The notes below the pieces were generated by a model. It saw only the letters and a list, made by a program, of their open reading frames with translations, made no database searches and was not told where the DNA came from. Below, in pieces: positions 37,442-48,000 of a stretch of 64,000 nucleotides of DNA; within the stretch, counting starts at the first letter, position 1, and each line of letters begins with the position of its first letter. The stretch covers positions 11,719,630 through 11,783,629 of the forward strand of contig NC_085060.1 of the NCBI RefSeq assembly GCF_963662255.1, written 5' to 3'. Source of the stretch: Cinclus cinclus (lineage: Eukaryota; Chordata; Aves; Passeriformes; Cinclidae). Both the position numbers and the translations under genes were made by a program.

Positions 37442-39836
37442 GTGAGTATATAAAGGCCAATAGAGAGCAGGTAAATCTCAGAAAATCTCATCTTACATTG
37501 TTTGCTTTGGCTGGTTTACGCTTTAGGAGAGGTGCTTCAATTTGTGTATCTGAGAAAGTAAGACAGAAAAATGGTTGCCTAAGTAACACTTGGGCATTTT
37601 ATGCCTTGCCACTGTGATTCCAGATTATCCTACTTTACTGTAAATTTTTTTTTAAATGTTGTCTGTTTATGAGGGTCAAGATTAACTTAAAATCAACATC
37701 AAATCTCATAATCTAGTCAAAGATTGTCAAGTAGGAAAATGACATAATTTATTGCTTTTTTAATACCAATGTTTTAAAATCGTATCACCAATTTTATCTT
37801 CCCTTGAGGAACACTATAGAGAAGGATACACTTTGTCATTAAAAATTTTAAGTTAGTGCCTGGATATGACTGTTACTAAGGCTTTTACTTTGGCAGGAGA
37901 CTGCAGAACTGCAAATGAAGGCCTAAGTTTTGAGAAGAGGTTATACAAATGTCTTTAAATCCTCTGAGTTTCTGTATTTTGCCTATAATTCTGGCCTTTG
38001 TGTTGCTATTCAGCTATGAATTAACTATAATTGGAAAGAATTCATCAAAAATTGCAATTGCATTTCTGATCCAATATCTAAAATAAAATTCAGTTCAGTT
38101 TCTTCAGTTTTTGCTGGTCTGACTGAGAGAAACACAGCAGGAAGGTTATTTTTGTCACTGAAGTATGCACAGGAAGCAGTATCACTGGGTAAGCAAACAT
38201 CAAATTTGTAATGACCTGTGTATACTCCTAGATTGATAAACAATGCATAATAATTCTACAATGGTGGCTTTTAAAGTGAAATCCTTGCACGTATCACAAT
38301 TTCCCTTTAGCTTTTGAACAAAGGTTTGCCTTGCAGTCTGCAGTTCTCTTGAAAAATAATGCTGATCTGCAATTTCCTCAGAACAGCTAAGTTTAACCTA
38401 TGTCTTGCTCGTACTGTGAGTAGTTCTACTGCCACCAAAGATCCTCAGCAGCTCTGTCAAGTTCTCTGCTACTCTGAGTTGTATTTACTCCATATTTTCA
38501 AAGGGTTTCTCTAACTGATATGATAGACAAACGAAAAGCCATAACAAGTAAGGAGAGATTTATACTGGCAGCTATCTGTTGGAAGGTATAGGCTGTTGTA
38601 TCCTTTAACATTCTACAGACATTAATCTGCTTATTACAAGATTTCCCACTATTCTCTGAGAGCCATCAAAAGAAGATGTCTTTACAATACAAGCTATTGA
38701 AATCTATTTCCGTGTACCATGAGTCTCTCAATAGTGTGTGTGTCTAGGTATTTAGACTACATCAGAATAGGAAATCAGTATGGAAAAAAAGGAGTCTCCT
38801 TTTCCTAAGGGTGAGCATTGATTCTCATCTTTGATTGGGAGAACATGTTTCAGTTCATGGTTGGGAGACAGGCTCATTTTCTTCTGGTACTGATAGAAGC
38901 TATCCATCTCTGCTCTGGGACGCACACATCTGCACCTTCAGACAGAATGTTCTGTCAATTGGTTAAGGCAGCTGTGATGGAAATTTTTATCCAGAGGACA
39001 TTTCAAATACAGAACAGCAGCCCCATGCTGACATCAGACATAAGTGCAGCTGAAGCCATGCAGCTGGCAGAAACAACGTGCCTCCCCACTACCTCTAGCC
39101 ATGGCATGCCACCAGCTCCTGTAACAACAGTGCTACCCATAAAAGCTGCTTCTCAGGGGTGAAATGGACTGCCTTTACAGTCCTTTTCTACTGTGTGGTA
39201 GACGAACAACTGACTATTAAATAAAATAGTTTCGATTGTACCATGTAAAGAAAATCCGTAATTCTCGTCGGTGGTCTTCAGCTGTAGTCAAATAAACATA
39301 TTTTTCGAGGCAAGTGCCCCATCTGGCCACAACCAATTGTATCACAGCAATGCTTGGTGATGAATATATCCACATCATTAATACCATAGTAACTAACATT
39401 AAGAGAAGGCTTCATTAACTCTGAAAAGGAATGAAGGATATAAAAGGGGACAGCAAGAAACTTTATCCTGCTTTTTAAGTGATGACACTTGAAGGTCATG
39501 GCATGGTAGCACTGAGAAATCTCCAATGCTATGTCTGCTCCTCAAGCAGGCAGATCTTTTGGTGCTGTGAATATAGACTTCTCTCACAGCACTAAAATTT
39601 TAGATTACTGTATCATCTGAGATATGCTTCAATCTATAAATATAAATAAGTCCTTTAGCTTGATACAGCAGCAATGAATATTGAGACTCTTTCCATTACT
39701 ATACTCAGTTTATTCCTTTCTGTTATCTAAGAATCCTGATCTATGTATGCCTTTGCTCTACTGAGTGGATGTATTCCAGTATTCACAGCATTTTGATAAG
39801 TCTAATTTTAAAATCTATTTGTTACATCTCTTTCTT
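37442..39836. other. AT-rich non-coding DNA
   Basis: A 72-codon minus-strand frame (38,025-38,243) and a 114-codon plus-strand frame (38,818-39,162) are present without convincing splice context. No repeat family recognised. Confidence 0.45.
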
Positions 39837-39857
39837 CCCCCCCCCCCCCCCCCCCCC
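39837..39857. repeat. Poly(C) run of 21
   Basis: Twenty-one consecutive C's on the plus strand, preceded by a short pyrimidine stretch (TCTCTTTCTT). The minus strand is G21, able to form a G-quadruplex. The true length is likely uncertain because such runs are error-prone in sequencing. Confidence 0.97.
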
Positions 39858-40129
39858 GCACCTAAATTTGCCATCCTCGTGGAAAATATAACACTGCAAC
39901 CCTGAGTTAAAAGAAGAACATACTGAATAGCTGTTTTGCCACAATATATTTGCACAGTATTACCTGTGGTTGGCCTCTGAGTCACCCCAAATTAAGGCCC
40001 CATTTTTGCTGTACACTGAGCACAGTAGAAGAGTATCTTGGGACTTAAGACAGTCTCGAGCAAACCCACAGGTATGAGATGTACAACTAGCTCACCATTT
40101 GATGCCTTGCTTTACATTTATTAATTCAG
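39858..40129. other. Non-coding DNA, nothing recognised
   Basis: Ordinary unique-looking sequence, ending in a good acceptor motif (TTTACATTTATTAATTCAG) at 40,129. Confidence 0.4.
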
Positions 40130-40581
40130 AGAAATGGATCTCTGTGGATAGACATGGAGATCCCATGAGTGACATGATCCAGCACAGGACATATACAGTG
40201 GAATCTCCTGGACTCTCCTCCCCTCCACTCTTATCACTCCACTTCCAAGCTCTCTCCTGTGCTTTCTCACCTCTCCCCTATCCCAGTATCCCAGATGTAG
40301 TACATAACATTTCACAAGTCACTGATATGGAAGCAAGATGGAGATGTTCTCACATACAGAGAAACCCCACCTGCAGCACACACCAGACCATGCCTGCAGC
40401 ACATGCTCCAGCCTCTCCCCAGTCACTCTCAGCCATGTCTTTCTATCCATCAGATGATATTTCAGGGACTGTATTTCAGTGTATCATTCAATGGCTAAAA
40501 TGCTTGCATCCACTTCAACCGCTGTGGAAGGTTCAGGATTTATTCACAACTGTTCATAAGATTCCAACATTACAATACTGA
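40130..40581 (+). other. Open frame after an acceptor-like site (possible terminal exon)
   Basis: The longest open frame outside the CpG island: open from 40,099 to a stop at 40,581 (160 codons), crossing an acceptor-like TTATTAATTCAG ending at 40,129. Composition is Ser/Pro/His-rich with no known domain (for example SSPPLLSLHFQALSCAF). No polyadenylation signal sits immediately after the stop. A chance frame is the more likely explanation; a terminal exon of an unknown transcript is the alternative. Confidence 0.12.
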
Positions 40582-41904
40582 AAATATCAGCTGTGCAGAA
40601 AAGCTTATACAGAGAAAATGAATGACTTGACAAGTTTTCAAAGTACTTGAAAAATTATGATTCCACTAACACTTAATCTGTATATAATATTTTCTAGAAG
40701 CATTCAGATTTTGTTGATATCAGAAGCTGATATAAGGATCGTAAGGTGAAGTGCATCCAATACCAGGAAAATTGATGCAAAACAGACTGATCTAAAGGAT
40801 ATATTACAAAGGAAAAAAAGAGTTTCTTTTTTCATACATTGTTCAAATACAGAATGCTTTTTAGAAGAAATTTATTTCAAGCCCAGCTCACTAACAATAT
40901 CTCAGATAGGCTATCAAGACTTAACTTTTATTTCTTTTTTTTTATTTAGCTGTATCTCAACACTATTTTTTTTATCCTTAGCTGACTGAAAGCTTTGTGC
41001 ATTCCTCTAAACTCCATCTGTATACTAATAGTGTCAAGTCTGTTTTCAGGTTCTCAAGCTTGCTGCTAATGGAGACTTTTTCTGGACATTCTGTACAGCA
41101 TTTTCCATTTTAGTGATAATTCTATTGACCTAAGAGTTTCCATCATACACTAAAAAGTAATACAGGTATAGATCTCCCATTTTTTTGGTAAAGATCCATA
41201 GTACTCCATGCCCAAAAATTCTCAGAGTCATGAAAAATTACACAATAATGTTCCTATACCACCAGATAAAGTCTTTCTAAAGGTGCAAAAGTAACATAAG
41301 TTATTAGAAATCTTATTAAAATATCACTGAAGTATTAGTGCAAGACTGTGAGTGGCTATTTTAAGAAACAACTAGGGGATATTTTTAGATGCCCAGCCTT
41401 CTGAGATGGAGCTTTAAGCACTCATATCACATAAAGTTAATATTCTTGTACTATAAAATCTCAATAACAGTGAGAAACAGGAAATGGGGAAGGAGAGCAC
41501 ACTCTTTCAATTTAATCCAAGTATTCCAAAAGGGAATTTCATATTAAATTTGGCAAGAGTTGTCTGGCATTTAAACTAGATGCAAAATGATGAATGCAAA
41601 CTTTTATGCCAGTTGAGAATAAATACAGGATATGCATATGCTTTATTTGAAACCAGTTGTACTTGTAAAACTTATTAAAATTTGGATTATATTAATATCA
41701 ATATCAATATCAATGAAGTTTTAACGGAGTCAAAACCAAAATGTGGATTCTCGTTGGAAGTTCTGCCATAGAGATATTTAGGGTAAAAACCACAGCAAGA
41801 ATAAGAGTTGTGTCTAATCATAGCTCTAAGGATCCCACTAAGGTTTTTCTGGGAAACACAACAGTGAATCACATTGGAATCAGCAGGTGCCAGAGGTTCA
41901 TTAT
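40582..41904. other. AT-rich non-coding DNA
   Basis: Only a three-copy ATATCA tandem repeat (41,695-41,712) and short A/T runs stand out. Confidence 0.45.
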
Positions 41905-42236
41905 TGTGATGCCTCCAGAGGCTACCTGTAACAGAGGCTGGACAGTGTTAAAGGAATAAAGTGTTTATTTATTGAAGGGCCTTCAAAGGATTCACCTTGG
42001 GCAGTACAAGAGCCTGGCTGAGGCTACACCCAAGGTGGATGACCAGCCACGAATTTGCACACTTTGATAAGTTTTGGTCCATTTACATATTGGGGTTAAT
42101 TGTCCAATTAACAGATTTTGAAGTCCCATCCTCCCAGATTCTCTCCTCAATTTGCTGTTGTTTACACTTTTGGGGCCTGAAGCTGCAACGGGGTCCTTGG
42201 TTCTCAGGCTGGAAAAGGATTGTTTTGTCTAACTAA
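41905..42236 (-). mobile_element. Solo-LTR-like element (endogenous retrovirus), minus-strand sense
   Basis: On the minus strand the block runs from about AGACAAAACAATCCTTTTCC through CCGTTGCAGCTTCAGGCCCC and CCAATATGTAAATGGACC to a polyadenylation signal in CTTCAATAAATAAACAC, then CACTGTCCAGCCTCTGTTAC and ends CTCTGGAGGCATCACA. A promoter-length block with AATAAA close to its 3' end and a terminal CA is the structure of an LTR, and I associate this sequence from memory with repeats in songbird genomes. No internal gag/pol/env region is next to it, so it would be a solo LTR. The expected 5' TG and a target-site duplication are not clear. Family assignment is not possible here. Confidence 0.6.
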
Positions 42237-43640
42237 ACTGTGAAGAGAAGTTGCTAACACTTTATATGAAGTTCAGAGTCACACTAAGGCAGTACAGAAT
42301 CTGAGCAATATGAAAGCTAAAACTTAAGGCCACAATTTCATAGGAACAAACCAACTAATCTTTCCACATATCATATCTCAAAAAGAATATGAAAGAAAAT
42401 CGAGTGGAAACAACTTTTTATGTTGGAAGATTGTGCATAGAGATCTAATTCAGCTCTGAGTCTGTCAGGCTTAACTTTGAATGACCTGGTTTTGGCCAAA
42501 TGTGTCAAAACTTTGATGTTGTTTAAATGTAGGGTGTTTTGTGTGTGAATATTAGCAAAGCACTTGCTGCTTTAGATAAGCAGATGACATTCCATTCCTC
42601 TTCGTTTCCCTCATTAAAGCAAAGAAGTTGAATATTAATGAGTGTGGAGAATTATGTTGTCATGCATGCTAGTCTAGAAAATATAAATTCATCTCATAAA
42701 AAAGTCAAAGGATCAAAGAAGGTTTTTACTGTTAATTGGAAACAAAGTGTCAACGGTGTCCTGATTTAAAGGGCACTCAAGAAGGATAAAGGAAGGCTGG
42801 GGCTTTTACTTTTCCAAAATGGAAACAGAATTAAGGTAGAAGGGGAGTTATTAGTATTTTTTTACTAAAATCCTTTTTGTTGCCTGTGGCATTCAATGTG
42901 GCATTCCCAATGTTCAAAGTAATATTAAAAACAAAAAATATATTCTTGCAAACATACTTCAACATTAATAAATGTAATGTTTTTATAGCCAAGAGCACTT
43001 TGTTTTTAAATCTACACATTTAATGCAACTAGTATGTTTTCATTGTTCTCCTGGAAAGGAAGCTTAAAAATAGCACATGTAGCTTGTGGCTAATTAATAG
43101 ACAGAGTATAACAGAGGATAACCTCCATATTTTGCATTCTTGTGCTCAGCCATAATTGCAGCAGCAAAAATTGAGCCTGTGCTTCCTTAGCAAGCCTAGA
43201 AATGCTGGATTTCTTGCACACACACATGCACACAGCATAGCAATAGAGTGAGGGAACAATTCTGTGCTCATATTTTTAATTAAATATGCAAACTGTAAAC
43301 TCTAAGGGATAGACCTCTCACTTTTCTGATGAGACAACCTCTGTGCCTTTACAAAACATAAGGTCATTACTCTGGTTTCTTCAAATATTACTTACAGAAG
43401 TCTTCAGATACAGCTTTAAAAAAGGCACTTTTTCTTTACTGCAACAACAGCAGATGTTAATTATTATTTTTATATGAACAGAAATTTGATGAAAAAATGT
43501 GAAAACCTATTCTTTACATTCACCCCAAAACGCAGTGCTAAAGTCAAGTGGGTATTGACAAACATATCTGAAACCTTCCTGGTTCTTTTTATATGAGCTC
43601 AGATTTTATTGAGATCATATCAAAAGATTTATTTATGCTT
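42237..43640. other. AT-rich non-coding DNA, nothing recognised
   Basis: No gene or repeat family is seen. A short ACACACACATGCACACA stretch lies near 43,218. Confidence 0.5.
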
Positions 43641-43692
43641 TATAAATACTTTATATTTATATTTTTATAAATACTTTATAAAAAGTATTTAT
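43641..43692. repeat. AT-rich direct repeat and perfect hairpin
   Basis: The 15-mer TATAAATACTTTATA occurs at 43,641-43,655 and again at 43,666-43,680. The second copy continues into a perfect inverted repeat: ATAAATACTTT (43,667-43,677), a four-base loop, then AAAGTATTTAT (43,682-43,692). As DNA it could extrude a small cruciform. It could also be the terminus of an old AT-rich transposon, though no partner end is identified. Confidence 0.8.
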
Positions 43693-44560
43693 TTGCATGG
43701 CAAAATCCAAACAAAACTATTCAGTATGCTCTTCCACATGCCTCAGCTGAAATACTCTGAGAATAAATTAGTATCATTTCTTAGTTCTCAGTTTTACTAG
43801 AATACCTGTTAATAACATCAAGATTTAATTAAAGTGAAATAGAATAGAATAAAAATAGAAAAATAGCATAAAAATATGATACTACAAATCATTACTGCTT
43901 AGAAGAGTCATGTGAACTTTTTTCCAGTGGTAATGGAATTTACATTATTGCAAGTGCATTGGGTGTCATTAAAATTTTAACATTTGCCACCTTTTGTCAT
44001 TGTAATTCTGCATATATTCAGGGGCAGTGAATTTGGAGGTCTTAAAGCATCTGCTGCTTCTATATAAGTTGCAAATTTTATTTCATTATAAAATAATTTG
44101 AATGTTCTGCTGATAGGATTATTCTGCTGCCAGAGCTTGCTGCTGTCACTTTTCTTTGAACATAGACCCTCTGGGGCAAAGTTGCCCCAACAAACTATTC
44201 CATTACTATTGTTCAAAACCAGGACATTCGTTTTTAATTTTAAAGTTTCCACTCCATTCCATTAAGCTTGCAAAATAGCAAGTCAGTGAAAAAAGTCCCT
44301 TCTTAAAGGCATGAATGCATGGGGAATATTTTAGGATATATATGAGTAATCACTCCTTCATCTCTAGGTAAGCTGTAGACAAGAGTTAATTGCTCAGCTC
44401 TCAGAAACAGGACTTTTCTGCATGGTTGGGTGGGGAATAGCCCTGTTTCTGTAAAGCCATTCAGCAAGAGTCATTAATTCCAGCATGACATGAAGCAAAA
44501 TCTAATGTGATTTCAGATTGATGGGAAATTAGTTGTTTTTTCTTGTCACCACATGAAACA
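43693..44560. other. AT-rich non-coding DNA
   Basis: Includes AATAGAATAGAATAAAAATAG low-complexity DNA near 43,838-43,880. A 91-codon minus-strand frame at 43,977-44,252 has no context. Confidence 0.45.
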
Positions 44561-44638
44561 TGGAATCATGGAATCATTTAGGTCAGAAAAGACACTTAAG
44601 ATCACCAAGTCCATAGGAAAACATGATAGCCAAGCCCA
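44561..44638 (-). mobile_element. Short CR1 LINE 3' fragment, minus-strand sense
   Basis: The plus strand reads TGGAATCATGGAATCATTTA, then GGTCAGAAAAGACACTTAAG and ATCACCAAGTCC, ending near ATAGCCAAGCCC. This is the reverse complement of the 3' tail of the CR1 subfamily with 'aggttggaaaagacctttaagatcat'. Only about 80 bases are convincing. It is a different subfamily from the copies at 14.4 and 26.0 kb. Confidence 0.82.
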
Positions 44639-45010
44639 AATTGGAGAGCTTAGGGAATCTGTGCTGAGGAGCAGAAGCTTTTAGGCTTTACAGTTGGATC
44701 AAGAACTGCTGGGTCACAGTCAGGGAGGAGGCAGGGTGGCTCAGTGGGTGTTGGCTGAGCCAGGGCAAAGCCAGGGAGACACAGCTGCCCAAACACCACC
44801 ATTCCAGAAGAGCAGCCTGCATTGTCCTGCAAGGAAGGAGACAGGAGCACCAGCTTTCTGCATGGATTGCCATGTATTCTGAAGATACATCTCATGTGGT
44901 AGGTCTAGATGGTAACCAAGGCTTCAGCACCAATGTCTAATCATGGTAGGACAAACAAATGCTCTGACTTCTCCAGGAGGGCCCTGATACCTCCTTCCAA
45001 GAGCACTAGC
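44639..45010. other. GC-richer block next to the CR1 tail, unclassified
   Basis: Locally GC-rich (for example GGGAGGAGGCAGGGTGGCTC), with frames open on both strands over about 60-80 codons. It directly abuts the CR1 fragment, so it may be more decayed CR1, or an unrelated insertion within it. I cannot name it. Confidence 0.35.
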
Positions 45011-48000
45011 CTAGCTACAGTTATCTGATTAAAAGATTTTCAAAGTTTAGACTTCAAAATATACTTTTCTATTCAGCTCCAGGGAAAAGATTAAAAAAAA
45101 ATGATAGTTGTTAATTGAACAAGAATGTTACATGAACTTTTTCAGTTACTGCTTTCATATGTTTGTTTAGATCTAAATATATAATTCACAAGATCAGTGT
45201 AGTTAGAAATGTAAAAGATCTTTTTAGATCACCTCATGCATCTTTACCAACACAGCATAATTTTCATCTCTGTGTTATCTGTTTTCTCTTTAATCTCTAA
45301 GTCATGCAGGGGTAATAAACTGAGTGCTTAGCAGAAATGTTATTTGCAGATGATAATCACAAGCCAAGGAAAGGCAACACTGCAATACCTACTAAATCTA
45401 TGGATTTGTTTTGTCCATCACAAAATAGCAATAGCTCTTGGTGTTGAGTGAAGTCAAGTACCATACAAGTATGCCTACCATTCATGGGGCTTGTATGTTT
45501 TGACTACAATATGCTGCATAGAATGATTTTTACTATTTGAATTTTGCCTAGGAAAACTAATTCATGATGGTGGCACTGAGAGCGGAGTCATGCTGTCAGG
45601 AAATTTGTCAGGAAATATAACTCAGGGCTTCCCAACACTGTAATTTACTGTAGAAACACAATACAGGAGATATGTCTGCAAGCACACACAGGAGGGCTAT
45701 TTGTGCAGGTACTTATTAAGAATAGTGGGGGGTTCTCCAACCCAGTGTCCTACCTGTCTGTCATGTAGTCAAATCACTTAAAGTGAATATAGGAATACAT
45801 AAGACCTATATAGAAAATTATTTTTTTAATATAGGAGCACCCAAATCTGCTACTGAAGCACAAAAAACCCAACATTTGTGTTACAGGTGAAGAAGACAAC
45901 AGCCCTGGATATGCTGAGAACTTAGACACAAGTGAACCGGAATAAATAGCTATGACTTGCAAAACATCCAAACTGCTTTCAAACAACTCTTAACTTAGCA
46001 CAGCCTTCTTCAAGGAGCTGAGGAAACCCTATCTTTCTTATCTTTCTTATCCATTTAGTTTTAAGTATTATTTGTGTGTATATATGTATATGAACATGAA
46101 AGTACATTTATATTTAAATGACTTTTCTTATTATGAAGGAAAAATTCAGAAACCAAGTGTTAATAGACAGGTTTTTTCAAGTCTGAATAGTCTGGAAAAA
46201 ATGCCTTGGAGCTTTCCACACTTTCCTAATGCAGCAAAGTCTTAAGAACTTAATGAGAACAATTAAAACATCAATATTGTCGATAATTGTACTTCAGAGT
46301 ATTTTCACAGAGACCTCTGACTACTGAGGTTGTCTGCAGTCTGAAAGAGTGACAAATTCTAGAGTGAGGAAAGCAGAAAATGCTATCTAGAAAAACCTGC
46401 TGGGACAACATAAGCTTTGTTGAATATGAATTTAAAATTCAGACAACCACCAAAACCTCTACCCTAAAGAAATTAAAGGAAGGGGCACCTTTTCCAACTT
46501 CCAAAATCCCCTTGTCAGAGCCAGCTGTCTCTAGGCTCTAGCCAGCTGTCAAAGGCTCTAGCTACAGATTTTCAGCTTTTATCTATCTTTTTTGGAAACA
46601 AACAACTCCCTAGCTCTCTGTGGAGTACTCTAATTAATGAAAGCTCATGCATTTATTCTGCATAGTGTATAAACCTACTCACAAAACAAAGCAGAAAAAG
46701 GTTCATCACATCAGTCTCAGTCTGAATTTTCCATCACTGGAAAGCAGGAAAGGTAAGATCAGTTGACAGATTCAGGGCATGGGACTGACAGTCGAGGAGG
46801 GGAATGGGGCCCATTCTCCCTTGGAGATTTTCAAGATCCCACAATAAAATCCCTGAGCTGCCTGGCTGAACCTTGACCCTTCTCAGCAGGAAGATGGATA
46901 GTGTGTGAGCTTCTGAGCTCTTTGAACATGATCCTTTCACTTTTTGTCACCATGTTCAAACTGATTTTAAAACAGGAAATACCCATGCAACAAAAAATAA
47001 CTGAGTGATAAGGAGACTCAGTTATCAAGGTTTAATACAACTCAGATTTTGCCTGAATACCCTCTTGAACAGCTTTGATCACCCTTCTGTTTCTAGGAGT
47101 CTCTTCACTTTATGATTATAAGTCCGTCAAGATGAAACACACTCCATGAATGCCATGTGTATTCATTTCTCCTATGTTTTAACCTAGTAGATGGATCAAC
47201 AATAACACAGTTTGCTTTCATGGCAGATATCTGCTAGTTTTTTTCTGCCTCATAGAAACATGCAGCTAATCTTAATGCACTGCAGAGATTTATTTTCTTG
47301 TTTTATCATGTCAGATACCTCTCTGCTATTAATTCAGGACATCAAAATCTATGCCAGTATGCAAGGGATTCAGAAATACTCCACTAATTATTTTATGTGT
47401 AAATCTACGGTTTGAGGGTAAATCAAACAACCAGAGCACAAAGACTCTGTGATGCAGAATTGGTATGCAGAAATAGGCAGGTTTGTAGCCAGGATTATGA
47501 CCAGATATTGTAAGGATTAAAAAAAAAAAAAGTAAGAATATAGAATTTTCTCCAAAGAATCTTACACAAGTACTAAGGCAATATCATTTATTTTAAGTTT
47601 ATGCTATCATTTTCCTTTTAGTTTATGAAGAAGAAAGCATTTGAGAATATAAATTTTCTTCTTTACCATTCTTTATTTGATTTATTAGTATATTAGGTTT
47701 ATCAGTATCAGTTATTCTAACTTAAGGAACGATTCAAGGCATTACATAATGAATGCAACAATGACATTGCTGTTTAAAGAGTGAAAAAATTTTCTTCTGA
47801 AAATATGCCTCCTTCCCATTGACAAATTGTATCTAAACTTGGATATCCCATCAAAAAGGCTAAATTTATAAAGGCAGTGAAATAGTTTTCCCTGCACTTC
47901 CTGCAGTACTACTATATACGGGATGAAATGAAAATATGGGGTCCATAACAGCACAAGACTACATTCAATAGAAACAACAACACAAACTGTGCAGTGCATG

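Noticed and set aside
38025..38243. 72-codon minus-strand frame with protein-like composition
   Set aside because: An acceptor-like site precedes it but no donor follows, no family is recognised, and the length is well within chance.
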